This document shows, in pieces, positions 7,972 to 15,639 of a stretch of 64,000 bases of DNA (the stretch's first letter is position 1; each line of letters opens with the position of its first letter). Source of the stretch: Herbiconiux sp. VKM Ac-1786 (GTDB taxonomy: Bacteria; Actinomycetota; Actinomycetes; Actinomycetales; Microbacteriaceae); assembly GCF_015350805.1 (NCBI RefSeq), contig NZ_JADKSG010000002.1, positions 1,488,001 to 1,552,000 on the forward strand. Direction: 5' to 3'. The position numbers and the translations under genes were made by a program. Under the pieces are notes generated by a model. It worked only from the letters and a program-made list of their open reading frames with translations, searched no databases and was not told the DNA's origin.

Positions 7972-9245
7972 GCCGTCACCGTCCTCTCCTGACGGCTCGC
8001 GCGCCGCAGCACGACGAGGTGTATCACGAGTCCCGCGAGCGGACCGATGCCGAGCGCCAGCACGGTGCGCAGCTCGGTGCCGCCCTCGCCCTCGAGCGGC
8101 AGCAGCAGGATCAGCACGGCGAGCGCCGTCGCCGCCAGCCACCCGAGCGAGAACCAGCGGTGCTTCTCGAGCGCGAGGCAGAGCGCGCCCGTCAGGGTCA
8201 GGAGGGCGAGCATCGCGGCGGCGAGCACGAGCCCGGCCACCGTCCACCCGCTGATGACGTAGTCGGGGCCGTAGACGAGGGTGAGCAGCCACGGGCCGAT
8301 CAGCCCGCCGACCACCGCGCCGGCGACGGCGATCAGGGCGATCAGCCGCGCCACCGGAGCGAGGGCCCGGAGCCCCGCCGAGCGGTTGTTCACGAAGTGC
8401 GCGATCGCGACGCCCTGGTAGGCGTTCAGCGGGATGAGCAGCGGCGCCCGGGTGAAGGTGACGGCGACCAGCAGCGCGGCGGCGGCCTCGTACTCGGCCC
8501 GGGTGGAGGTGAGCGTGAGGATGACGGGGAACCCCACCACGAGCACCGCGCTCGACCCGGAGGCCAGGCAGGCGTGCCCGATGCGCTTCAGCAGCTCGCC
8601 GAGCCCCACGTCGCTGCGGGCCGAGGCTGCTCGGCGCAGCGTGGGCGAGAACAGCAGCCCGATCAGCCAGGCCACCGAGGCGGCGCTGGCGGCGACGGCG
8701 AACCCCGCGACGCTGGCGGCGATCAGCGCCGCACCTCCGACGAGCACGATCCTGAGCGCCGAGTCGCCGATCACCAGCCGGGCGAAGGTGGCCCACTCCA
8801 GGCGCCCGCCGAGGATGCCGACGATCGTCGCGTGGCCCGAGTAGAGGGCGACCGAGCAGCTGAGCGGCCCGGCGAGCCAGGCGTACTCCGAACCGAGCAC
8901 GGCGGGGCCCCACCAGAGGCTCGACGCCCAGAGCAGCACGCCGAGCCCGACGCCGACGGCGAGGCCGACGCCGAGCAGCCGCGGCTCGCGGCGGTCGGGC
9001 CGGTCGAGGGCGTCGCTGACGTGCACGGCGCGGGTGGTCTCCGACGAGAGCCCGCCGAGGATGCCGTACCAGGCGAACAGGAACGACCAGAACGCGAGGA
9101 AGGTCGTGGTGGCGGCCTGGTCGTCGCCGAAGGTCTTCGGCACGATGATGATGACCGCGAAGCCGACACCCGCCGAGATGAGCGACGCGACCCCGACGCC
9201 CACGAAGGAGCGCCGGCCGATCGTCGCCCGCGGCTCTCCGGTCAT
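7968..9245 (-). CDS. Wzx-like polysaccharide flippase (MOP/MATE-type membrane protein)
   Basis: The 425 residues contain about 12 hydrophobic segments and no large soluble domain, matching the length and layout of polysaccharide-biosynthesis flippases of the MOP superfamily. It begins with a glycine- and serine-rich first helix after RRSFVGVGVASLISAGVG, typical of these proteins. The inferred role is moving lipid-linked repeat units across the membrane, in partnership with the Wzy-like proteins at 3.6-6.3 kb. The ATG at 9245 is chosen because the frame upstream is antisense to the divergent GT. TATGCT on the minus strand ends 8 nt before it, giving an almost leaderless transcript. A multidrug MATE exporter is unlikely in this context. 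Confidence 0.72.
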   Translation of the reverse strand: MTGEPRATIGRRSFVGVGVASLISAGVGFAVIIIVPKTFGDDQAATTTFLAFWSFLFAWYGILGGLSSETTRAVHVSDALDRPDRREPRLLGVGLAVGVGLGVLLWASSLWWGPAVLGSEYAWLAGPLSCSVALYSGHATIVGILGGRLEWATFARLVIGDSALRIVLVGGAALIAASVAGFAVAASAASVAWLIGLLFSPTLRRAASARSDVGLGELLKRIGHACLASGSSAVLVVGFPVILTLTSTRAEYEAAAALLVAVTFTRAPLLIPLNAYQGVAIAHFVNNRSAGLRALAPVARLIALIAVAGAVVGGLIGPWLLTLVYGPDYVISGWTVAGLVLAAAMLALLTLTGALCLALEKHRWFSLGWLAATALAVLILLLPLEGEGGTELRTVLALGIGPLAGLVIHLVVLRRASRQERTVTA

Positions 9246-9300
9246 AGCGTGCAAGCATAGTAGGCGCGCCCGGAGGAGCTCCGGGTCGGGAAGGTGCAGT
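9246..9300. promoter_or_regulatory. Divergent promoter region with a 7-bp hairpin
   Basis: The 55-bp gap between the flippase gene and the rightward GT holds a minus-strand TATGCT at 9254-9259. It also holds an inverted repeat, CCCGGAG/CTCCGGG (9269-9275 and 9279-9285, loop GAG), in the leader of the rightward gene. GGAGGAG inside the repeat and AAGG at 9290 are possible ribosome binding elements for the GTG at 9301. Confidence 0.4.
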
Positions 9301-10197
9301 GTGTCAGACGAGGTCGTCGCGGTCGTCACCGCCTTCGCGCCGGGCCCCCGGCTCGCCGAGCTGGTGCAGAGCCTGGTGCCGCAGACGGCCCGCGTGATCG
9401 TGGTCGACGACAGCGGGTCGACGGATGCGCGTCCCGCCCTCCTGGCGGCGGAGTCCGCCGGCGCCACCATCCTCCGCCACCCCGTCAACCGCGGCATCGC
9501 GGCCGCCCTGAACACCGGCACCACAGCGGCCCGCGCCGTTCCCGGCGCCCGCCACGTGCTGACCGTCGACGAGGACTCCGCCGTGGCCGCGGGCTTCGTC
9601 GACGCCCTCGTCGCGACGCTCGGCACCGCCCGGGGCGCGGGCATCCCCGCGGGCCTCGCCGCCCCCGCCGCCATCTCGGGGCAGCCCGACCCCGCGGTGC
9701 GCACGCAGCGCGGCATCCTGCTCGGCCGCACCCCGATCCAGTCGGGCCTCCTCGTGCCCTTCAGCACCCTCGACGCGGTCGGCGGCTTCGCCGAGGAGCT
9801 GTTCATCGACGGCGTCGACACCGACTACGCCCTCCGCGCCGCCCGGGCGGGGCTCGCCGTGGTGCACGCGCGGGGCACCGAGCTCGGCCACAGCCTCGGC
9901 CGCCGGCACACCGCGACGATCGCCGGCCGCTCCGTCGAGCTCACCCACAGCGCGCCGTTCCGCTACTACTACCTGAGCCGCAACCGGGTGCTCCTGAACC
10001 GCCGACGCGGTCTCTACCGCGGCTACCGCCCGGTGCGCGAGACCGTCGCCGACCTCCGCCACCTCGTGATCGTCACCCTGTTCGTGCCGGGCCGGGGTGC
10101 CCGGCTGCGCGCGGCGGCGGCGGGCCTCCGCGACGGCTGGGCCGGGCGCACCGGCCGCATCCCGGACACCCTGGAGGCCCGGCTCTCCCGGCCCTGA
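9301..10197 (+). CDS. Family 2 glycosyltransferase, WbbL/rhamnosyltransferase-like
   Basis: The product is a 298-residue GT2 enzyme. It opens with VVAVVTAFAPG, has IVVDDSGSTD, the asparagine-containing nucleotide loop HPVNRGIAAALN, and the acidic metal site TVDEDSA. The FIDGVDTDYALRA segment near residue 175 is the typical late motif of L-rhamnosyltransferases such as RfbF and WbbL. Addition of rhamnose to a lipid-linked acceptor is the best guess. The start is GTG at 9301; the open frame extends left only as a shadow of the flippase. It precedes the next GT by 27 nt, but that gene carries its own -10-like box. Confidence 0.82.
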   Translation: MSDEVVAVVTAFAPGPRLAELVQSLVPQTARVIVVDDSGSTDARPALLAAESAGATILRHPVNRGIAAALNTGTTAARAVPGARHVLTVDEDSAVAAGFVDALVATLGTARGAGIPAGLAAPAAISGQPDPAVRTQRGILLGRTPIQSGLLVPFSTLDAVGGFAEELFIDGVDTDYALRAARAGLAVVHARGTELGHSLGRRHTATIAGRSVELTHSAPFRYYYLSRNRVLLNRRRGLYRGYRPVRETVADLRHLVIVTLFVPGRGARLRAAAAGLRDGWAGRTGRIPDTLEARLSRP

Positions 10198-10211
10198 CAG
10201 GGGCCCGCCGC

Positions 10212-10217
10212 TATGAT
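10212..10217 (+). promoter_or_regulatory. -10-like box of leaderless promoter for polyprenyl-phosphate GT
   Basis: TATGAT is followed by 7 nt and ATG at 10225. The hexamer itself contains two in-frame upstream ATGs (10213 and 10216). The box argues that 10225 is the true start. Confidence 0.6.
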
Positions 10218-10224
10218 GGGGCGC

Positions 10225-10965
10225 ATGCCGACCGCCCTCGAACGCACGCTGATCGTGATGCCCGCGTTCAACGAGGAGGAGTCGGTCGCCGCCGTCGTGC
10301 GCGAGGTCTTCGCCACCGTGCCCGGTGTCGCCGTGCTCGTGGTCGACGACGGCTCGCGCGACGCGACCGCCCGCGAGGCCACCGGGGCCGGGGCGACCGT
10401 GCTGCGGCTGCCGATCAACCTCGGCGTGGGCGGCGCCATGCGCGCGGGCTTCAAGTACGCCATCCAGAACGGATTCCGGAACGTCGTGCAGGTCGACTCC
10501 GACGGGCAGCACGACCCGGCCGGCATCGCGACCCTCGTCGAGCAGCTCGAGCACCACGACCTGGTGCTCGGTGCGCGGTTCGCCGGGGTGGGCGACTACG
10601 CCGTGCGCGGGCCGCGGCACTGGGCGATGAAGGTGCTCTCGGGCATCCTGAGCTCGCTCACGAAGACCCGGCTCACCGACACGACCTCGGGCTTCCGCGC
10701 CAGCGGGCCCCGGGCGGTGGCGCTGTTCGCGCAGCACTACCCCTCGGAGTACCTCGGCGACACGGTCGAGTCGCTCGTGATCGCCTCGCGGGCGAAGCTC
10801 ACCGTCGCCCAGGTGCCCGTGGCCATGCGGCCGCGCGCCGGCGGGGTGCCCTCGCACAACCCGTACAAGGCGGCCGTCTACCTCGGCCGGGCCGGCATGG
10901 CGCTGTTCGTGGCCCTGATCCGCCCGCCGGTCACCTTCGTCGAGCCCCCCGCGGTGAGCGCATGA
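10225..10965 (+). CDS. Polyprenyl-phosphate glycosyltransferase (DPM1/GtrB-like GT2)
   Basis: This 246-residue GT2 enzyme resembles dolichyl-phosphate mannose synthase and bacterial GtrB/GacI proteins, which load one sugar onto undecaprenyl or decaprenyl phosphate at the inner face. Motifs in order are VMPAFNEEESV, VVDDGSRD, LPINLGVGGAMRAGF, QVDSDGQHDP (metal site) and TDTTSGFRA. It lacks C-terminal membrane helices, so it probably relies on a membrane partner. The gene immediately downstream, overlapping by ATGA, encodes a small DUF2304 membrane protein, a pairing known for the GacI-GacJ side-chain system of group A Streptococcus. ATG 10225 is preferred over 10213 because of the promoter box. 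The sugar is not known. Confidence 0.85.
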   Translation: MPTALERTLIVMPAFNEEESVAAVVREVFATVPGVAVLVVDDGSRDATAREATGAGATVLRLPINLGVGGAMRAGFKYAIQNGFRNVVQVDSDGQHDPAGIATLVEQLEHHDLVLGARFAGVGDYAVRGPRHWAMKVLSGILSSLTKTRLTDTTSGFRASGPRAVALFAQHYPSEYLGDTVESLVIASRAKLTVAQVPVAMRPRAGGVPSHNPYKAAVYLGRAGMALFVALIRPPVTFVEPPAVSA

Positions 10966-11342
10966 GCACCGTCACCTACATCTTCGGCATCGTCGCCGCG
11001 CTGATCGTGCTCGGCGTCGTGATCGAGTCGCTCCGCCGCCACCACCTGCGGGAGCGCCACGCCATCTGGTGGCTGCTCGCGGGCATCGTCGCGCTGATCA
11101 TCGGCGTCTTCCCCGACCTGCTCGGCTGGGCCGCCTCGCTCGTCGGCGTCACGGTGCCGACCAACCTCGTCTTCTTCCTCAGCATCGCGGTGCTGTTCCT
11201 GGTCTCCATCCAGCACTCCGGCGAGCTGACCGAGCTCGAGAGCGAGACCCGCACGCTGGCCGAGTCGGTCGCACTGCAGGACCTGCGCATCCGGGAGCTC
11301 GAGGCCGCTCTCGCCGAGATCGAGTCGCGAAGGAATCGATGA
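10962..11342 (+). CDS. DUF2304-type small membrane protein, probable GT partner
   Basis: The 126 residues comprise an N-terminal membrane helix (about residues 2-22), a second and third hydrophobic segment (about 33-55 and 64-84), and a charged helical tail of heptad character from residue 88 (LTELESETRTL...RIRELEAALAEIESR). This is the DUF2304 layout. Members of this kind, such as GacJ, bind a GT2 enzyme and hold it at the membrane or activate it. The start ATG overlaps the GT2 stop, and the stop overlaps the next ATG, so all three genes are coupled. The role is inferred from family and position. Confidence 0.8.
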   Translation: MSTVTYIFGIVAALIVLGVVIESLRRHHLRERHAIWWLLAGIVALIIGVFPDLLGWAASLVGVTVPTNLVFFLSIAVLFLVSIQHSGELTELESETRTLAESVALQDLRIRELEAALAEIESRRNR

Positions 11343-12994
11343 CGTCCGCACCACCCGTGGCGGCTCCCGCCGCCACCGCCCCCGTTCCCCGCCCGGTCGG
11401 CCGCTGGCTGCTCCTGCCCTGGCTGCTGATCGCGCTGATGGGCACCCTCTGGGCCCTCGCGACCCCGATCGGCGGCTCGCCCGACGAGCCCGCCCACGTG
11501 GTGAAGGCGGGATCGGTGGTGCGCGGCGAGCTGCTGCCCGAGACGATGATCCCGACGGGCGGCGTGCTGCACGTGCCGGCCGCGCTGGCGTTCGAGTACA
11601 GCCAGAACTGCTTCGCGTTCTTCGCCGACACCCCGGCCTCCTGCGCACCGGAGTTCAGCGGCGACCCCTCGGCGCTCGTCGAGAGCTACTCGGCGGCGAG
11701 CCTGTACAACCCCGTCTACTACTGGATGGTCGGCTGGCCCTCGCTCGCCCTGCCCGACATCTCGGGCATCTACGCGATGCGCATCGTCAGCGCCGTGATC
11801 ACCTCGTTCTTCGTGGCGTCGTGCTTCTACATGATCGGGTCGTGGAAGCGGCGCCGGCTGCCCACCGTCGCCCTGCTCGCGGGGCTCACCCCGATCGCGG
11901 TCTACCTGATGGGCACGGTCAACCCGAACGCGCTGGAGTACACCGGCGGCCTCGCACTGTTCACGGCGATGCTCGGCATCGTGCTGCAGCCGAACCCGCG
12001 GCTGCTCGGCAGCCGGCTCGCGATGGTGGTCGTCGCGGCCGCCCTCGTCTCCAACTCGCGGGGCATCTCGCCGCTCTGGGTGGCCGTGCTGCTCGCGCTG
12101 CCGCTGCTGCTGCTCAGCGGCCGGGAGCTCTGGGCGCTGCTGCGCCGGCCGAGCGTGCTGGTGAGCATCCTGCTGATCGTGGCGACGGCGCTGGCGAGCG
12201 CGTGGTGGACTCTGACGAGCAATTCGCTCGGCACGGCTCCGAGCGCGGGGCCCGCGACCCCGCCGGTGAACGAGGGCGTCGGGCTGAGCCCGGTCGAGGG
12301 GTTCTTCGGGCTGCTGGGCGACTTCTACCTGCAGCTTCGGCAGATGGTGGGCATCCTGGGCTGGCTCGACACCACGCTGCACCCCTCGGTGTACTGGGTG
12401 AGCTACGTGATCTTCGCGCTGATCGCGGTGGGCGTGCTCGTCTGGGTGCGCGGGCGGCGGCTCGCGTTCGTGATCGCGCTGGCGCTGGCCTTCTTCTTCC
12501 TGCCGCCGCTCGTGCAGGCGTTCTACGTCACCGCCGGCGGGTTCATCTGGCAGGGGCGGTACACGCTGATCCTCCTGATGACCTTCCTGCTCGGGATGGC
12601 CGCGGCCGTCGCGACGTCGCCGCGATTCGAGCGGCGCCCGCCCCGGGTGCTGCTCGGCTTCGTGGCCTGGCTGTTCGGCGCGGCCTGGGTCTACGCCACC
12701 GTGTACGCCTTCGCGACCACACTGCGGCGCTTCGCCTCGGGGTACAAGACCGACTGGCCGGCGATGCTCGAGCCGTCGGCGTGGGTGCCCCCGTTCGGAG
12801 CGGTCCCGCTGATCGTCGCGTTCGCGCTGGTGGCGGTGGCGTTCGCGCTCACCGTCGTGGTCGTGGGGCGCGACCCGAAGTGGGTCGCGGCGCCGGCGAC
12901 GTTCGCGCCCGACGGGCCGTTCGGCTTCGGGCCGGGTCAGGGCGGAACCGACTACGGGCAGCCCGGCGCGGTCAGCGCGCCTGTGCGTCTCTGA
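11339..12994 (+). CDS. DUF2142 polytopic membrane protein, GT-C-like glycosyltransferase
   Basis: This 551-residue protein has about 11-12 hydrophobic segments. After the first helix the outer loop carries GGSPDEPAHVVKAG near residue 45, the acidic/histidine motif diagnostic of DUF2142 and comparable with the catalytic first-loop acid of GT-C enzymes. A disulfide-capable loop (two cysteines near residues 95 and 103) follows. GT-C enzymes take a polyprenyl-phosphate sugar and attach it outside the cell. The upstream GT2/DUF2304 pair would supply that donor, so the three genes form a plausible side-chain module. The last 23 bp overlap the convergent GtrA gene. The C-terminal 40 residues are glycine- and proline-rich and hydrophilic. 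Confidence 0.78.
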   Translation: MTSAPPVAAPAATAPVPRPVGRWLLLPWLLIALMGTLWALATPIGGSPDEPAHVVKAGSVVRGELLPETMIPTGGVLHVPAALAFEYSQNCFAFFADTPASCAPEFSGDPSALVESYSAASLYNPVYYWMVGWPSLALPDISGIYAMRIVSAVITSFFVASCFYMIGSWKRRRLPTVALLAGLTPIAVYLMGTVNPNALEYTGGLALFTAMLGIVLQPNPRLLGSRLAMVVVAAALVSNSRGISPLWVAVLLALPLLLLSGRELWALLRRPSVLVSILLIVATALASAWWTLTSNSLGTAPSAGPATPPVNEGVGLSPVEGFFGLLGDFYLQLRQMVGILGWLDTTLHPSVYWVSYVIFALIAVGVLVWVRGRRLAFVIALALAFFFLPPLVQAFYVTAGGFIWQGRYTLILLMTFLLGMAAAVATSPRFERRPPRVLLGFVAWLFGAAWVYATVYAFATTLRRFASGYKTDWPAMLEPSAWVPPFGAVPLIVAFALVAVAFALTVVVVGRDPKWVAAPATFAPDGPFGFGPGQGGTDYGQPGAVSAPVRL

Positions 12995-13499
12995 CGGCCT
13001 GCTCGGCAGCGGCTTCCGCGGCCTCGCGGTTCTTCAGCGCCGTGAACCCGTCGGCGCGGTTCGGCGCGAACACCCAGTAGCGGTAGAGCAGGAAGCGGAA
13101 CGCCGTCGCCAGCACCAGCCCGATCACGTTGCCCGAGATGTTGTCGGCCACGATGCTCGTGAGGCCGAGCAGGTAGTGCGAGACGTAGAGGCAGGCCAGC
13201 GAGATGCCGAGCCCGAGCACGGCGATCAGGGTGAACTCGGCCAGCTCGAGCAGGAAGTTCTTGCGCCGGTGGTCGCGGAAGGTCCAGTACCGGTTCCCGA
13301 ACCAGGTGGCCAGGGTCGAGATGGCGACCGAGATGAACTTGCCGCCGAGCGGGGTCTCGTACCAGCCGTCGCCGAGGGCGCCCGACCAGAGGAGGTTCGA
13401 GACACTGAGGTCGATCACGTAGCCGACCAGTCCGACCACTCCGAACTTCAGCGCGTAGCGCACCAGTCGTTCCCAGAGATAGTCCCAGATCTTCTTCAC
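12972..13499 (-). CDS. GtrA-family membrane protein
   Basis: The 175-residue protein has four hydrophobic segments (about 16-36, 48-68, 83-105 and 112-132). It shows the GtrA signature VVGLVGYVIDLSVSN and the ISTLATWFGNRYWTF block with conserved N, R and W. GtrA proteins are proposed to flip, or help present, polyprenyl-phosphate sugars for extracytoplasmic transferases. A charged alanine-rich tail follows residue 145. The start is GTG at 13499, with AAGG about 10 nt upstream on the minus strand. The 3' end overlaps the DUF2142 gene by 23 bp in convergent orientation. It could serve that module or the triad on its other side. Confidence 0.85.
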   Translation of the reverse strand: MKKIWDYLWERLVRYALKFGVVGLVGYVIDLSVSNLLWSGALGDGWYETPLGGKFISVAISTLATWFGNRYWTFRDHRRKNFLLELAEFTLIAVLGLGISLACLYVSHYLLGLTSIVADNISGNVIGLVLATAFRFLLYRYWVFAPNRADGFTALKNREAAEAAAEQAVRDAQAR

Positions 13500-13644
13500 T
13501 GATGGTGCCTTCTGCGCGTCGGTGCCGGGGGCTCGTGTCCCGAGCCCTCAAAATGATAACCGTCGCTGTATTGTGTCCTTTGCTCTACCGCTGTCGACTA
13601 ATCGTGTCGCAGCCGAACATCCCCCTACGAACGAGGTCAACCGC
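13500..13644. promoter_or_regulatory. Divergent promoter region, GtrA / NDP-sugar dehydrogenase
   Basis: This is one of the few AT-richer stretches of the window, around 13550-13620, and probably holds promoters in both directions. No convincing -10/-35 pair can be fixed by eye. GAGGTC about 8 nt before the GTG at 13645 is a usable ribosome binding site for the rightward gene. In-frame upstream codons from 13522 are open but lack family similarity. Confidence 0.4.
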
Positions 13645-14850
13645 GTGTCATCGAAGTTCAGCAACGACGTCGTCGTCATCGGAGGCGGCGGTCACGTCGG
13701 CCTCCCCCTGGCCATCGCGCTCGCCGACCGCGGCTCGAAGGTCGTCGTCTACGACGTGAGCGAGCGCGCGGTCGAGGGCATCCTGGCCGGCCGCATGCCC
13801 TTCAGCGAGCCGGGCGCCGAGCCCGTGCTGCAGAAGGTGCTGGCGAACGGCATGTTCTCGGCCTCCACCGACGCGAGCGTCGTGGCCACCGCCGAGAACG
13901 TCATCGTCGTCATCGGCACCCCGGTCGACGAGCACCTGAACCCCGACCCGAACGCCATCCCCAAGGCGCTCGAGACCTGCATGCCCTTCTTCAGCGACGA
14001 GCAGCTGCTGATCCTGCGCAGCACCGTCTACCCGGGCGTCACCGCGCTGGTCGAGCGCCGCCTGCGCGAGGCGGGCCTCGCCACCGAGGTGGCGTTCTGC
14101 CCCGAGCGCATCGCCGAGCACAAGGCGATGGAGGAGCTGTTCACGCTGCCGCAGATCGTGTCGAGCCGCACCGAGACCGGCCGGGCACGGGCATCCGCTC
14201 TGTTCTCGACCCTGACCGAGCAGATCGTCGACCTCGAGCCCGAGGAGGCCGAGCTCGCGAAGCTGTTCACGAACACCTGGCGCTACATCAAGTTCGCGGC
14301 GGCCAACCAGTTCTACATGATGGCGAACGACCGCGGCCTCGACTTCGAGAAGATCCGCAAGGGCCTGACCCATGACTACCCCCGCGCGAAGGACCTTCCC
14401 GGCCCCGGCTTCGCCGCCGGCCCGTGCCTGTTCAAAGACACGATGCAGCTCGCCGCCTTCAGCGACAACAAGTTCGCGCTCGGCCACTCGGCCATGCAGG
14501 TGAACGAGGGGCTGCCGCTCTACATCGTCACGCAGCTCGAGAAGCGCTTCGACCTCGAGAACCTCACCGTGGGCATCCTCGGGATGTCGTTCAAGGCGGG
14601 CTCCGACGACATCCGCTCCAGCCTGTCGTACAAGCTGCGCCGCGTGCTGAAGTTCCGGGCCAAGGCCGTCATCGGCACCGACCCCTACGTCACCGAAGAG
14701 ACCGACGACACCCTGCTGCCGCTGGACGCCGTGCTCGAGAAGGCCGACATCCTGATCGTCGCCACCCCGCACAGCGAGTACAAGGGCCTCGTCACCGACA
14801 AGCCGGTGGCCGACGTCTGGAACCTCCTCGGTCAGGGAGTCGTCATTTGA
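13645..14850 (+). CDS. Nucleotide-sugar 6-dehydrogenase (UDP-ManNAcA/UDP-glucose DH family)
   Basis: The 401-residue NAD-dependent enzyme oxidises the C6 hydroxyl of a UDP-sugar to a uronic acid. The N-terminal Rossmann motif is VVIGGGGHVGLPLA, followed by IGTPVD and RSTVYPG. The catalytic-cysteine region GFAAGPCLFKDT lies near residue 260, and the C-terminal NAD-binding domain includes LGMSFKAGSDDIR. The cysteine and lysine of the active site are present. GTG at 13645 is preferred over ATG at 13522, because family similarity begins within a few residues of it. It overlaps the next gene's TTG start. Its order with a GT and an epimerase suggests a dedicated uronic sugar branch. UDP-HexNAc or UDP-hexose as substrate cannot be decided. 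Confidence 0.85.
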   Translation: MSSKFSNDVVVIGGGGHVGLPLAIALADRGSKVVVYDVSERAVEGILAGRMPFSEPGAEPVLQKVLANGMFSASTDASVVATAENVIVVIGTPVDEHLNPDPNAIPKALETCMPFFSDEQLLILRSTVYPGVTALVERRLREAGLATEVAFCPERIAEHKAMEELFTLPQIVSSRTETGRARASALFSTLTEQIVDLEPEEAELAKLFTNTWRYIKFAAANQFYMMANDRGLDFEKIRKGLTHDYPRAKDLPGPGFAAGPCLFKDTMQLAAFSDNKFALGHSAMQVNEGLPLYIVTQLEKRFDLENLTVGILGMSFKAGSDDIRSSLSYKLRRVLKFRAKAVIGTDPYVTEETDDTLLPLDAVLEKADILIVATPHSEYKGLVTDKPVADVWNLLGQGVVI

Positions 14851-15602
14851 CCGACGGGCTGCGCGCCTCGATCGTCATCCCCGCGTACAACGAGGGGGAC
14901 GACATCGTCCCCGGTCTCGACCGCATCTTCGAGGCCGTGAAGCTCGACTCCGAGGTGCTCGTCGTCGTCGACGCCACGACCGACACCACGGTGCCGGTCG
15001 TCGAGGCGTACGCCGCGGCCGGGCGGCCGAACCTCAAGGTGCTGATCAACGACTACGGCCGCGGCCCCGCCTACGCCATCCGCTACGGCATCGACCACGC
15101 CACCAGCGAGACCGTCGTCGTGACGATGGCCGACGGCTGCGACGACCCGCGACAGATCGACGACCTCGTGCGCCTGGTCGAGCGCGGCGTCGTCGTCGCG
15201 GCCGCCTCGCGCTACATGCCCGGTGGCCAGCAGGTCGGCGGCCCGCGCTTCAAGAGCTTCCTGTCGCGGATGGCCGGCATCACCCTGCACGTGTTCACCA
15301 ACGCCGGCACGCGGGACGCCACGAACTCGTTCAAGGCCTACAACGCCGAGTTCGTGCGCCAGGTCGGGATCGACTCGAAGGACGGCTTCGAGATCGGCCT
15401 CGAGCTCACGGCGAAGGCGAGGCGGCTGCGGCTGCCCGTCGCCGAGATCCCGACGATCTGGCTCGACCGGGCCTTCGGCGAGTCGAACTTCAAGCTCGCG
15501 AAATGGATCCCGAAGTACCTGCGCTGGTACCGTTTCGCGTTCGGTCGCAAGCTGACCGTCGAGGAGCTGCGCGCGCTCACCGACTCCCCCACCACCTCAT
15601 GA
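14847..15602 (+). CDS. Family 2 glycosyltransferase, polyprenol-phosphate type
   Basis: This 251-residue GT2 protein has IVIPAYNEGDDI, a VVVDATTDTTVPV loop in place of the usual VDDGSxD, NDYGRGPAYAIRYGI, TMADGCDDP as acidic metal site, and ATNSFKAYN where GtrB-like enzymes have TSGFRxx. It therefore resembles polyprenyl-phosphate sugar synthases without membrane anchors. The start is TTG at 14847, overlapping the dehydrogenase stop (TTGA), with AGGGAG about 6 nt upstream. No ATG or GTG lies in a suitable place. It is the middle gene of a dehydrogenase-GT-epimerase unit. The donor may be the sugar made by its neighbours. Confidence 0.82.
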   Translation: MTDGLRASIVIPAYNEGDDIVPGLDRIFEAVKLDSEVLVVVDATTDTTVPVVEAYAAAGRPNLKVLINDYGRGPAYAIRYGIDHATSETVVVTMADGCDDPRQIDDLVRLVERGVVVAAASRYMPGGQQVGGPRFKSFLSRMAGITLHVFTNAGTRDATNSFKAYNAEFVRQVGIDSKDGFEIGLELTAKARRLRLPVAEIPTIWLDRAFGESNFKLAKWIPKYLRWYRFAFGRKLTVEELRALTDSPTTS

Positions 15603-15639
15603 CCACCACGCTGAACACCCACCAGAAGGAACGCATCAT

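Noticed and set aside
13522-13644. Upstream ATG for the NDP-sugar dehydrogenase
   Set aside because: The 41 extra residues have no family similarity and would lie over the probable promoter region. GTG 13645 has GAGGTC before it and leads into the Rossmann motif.
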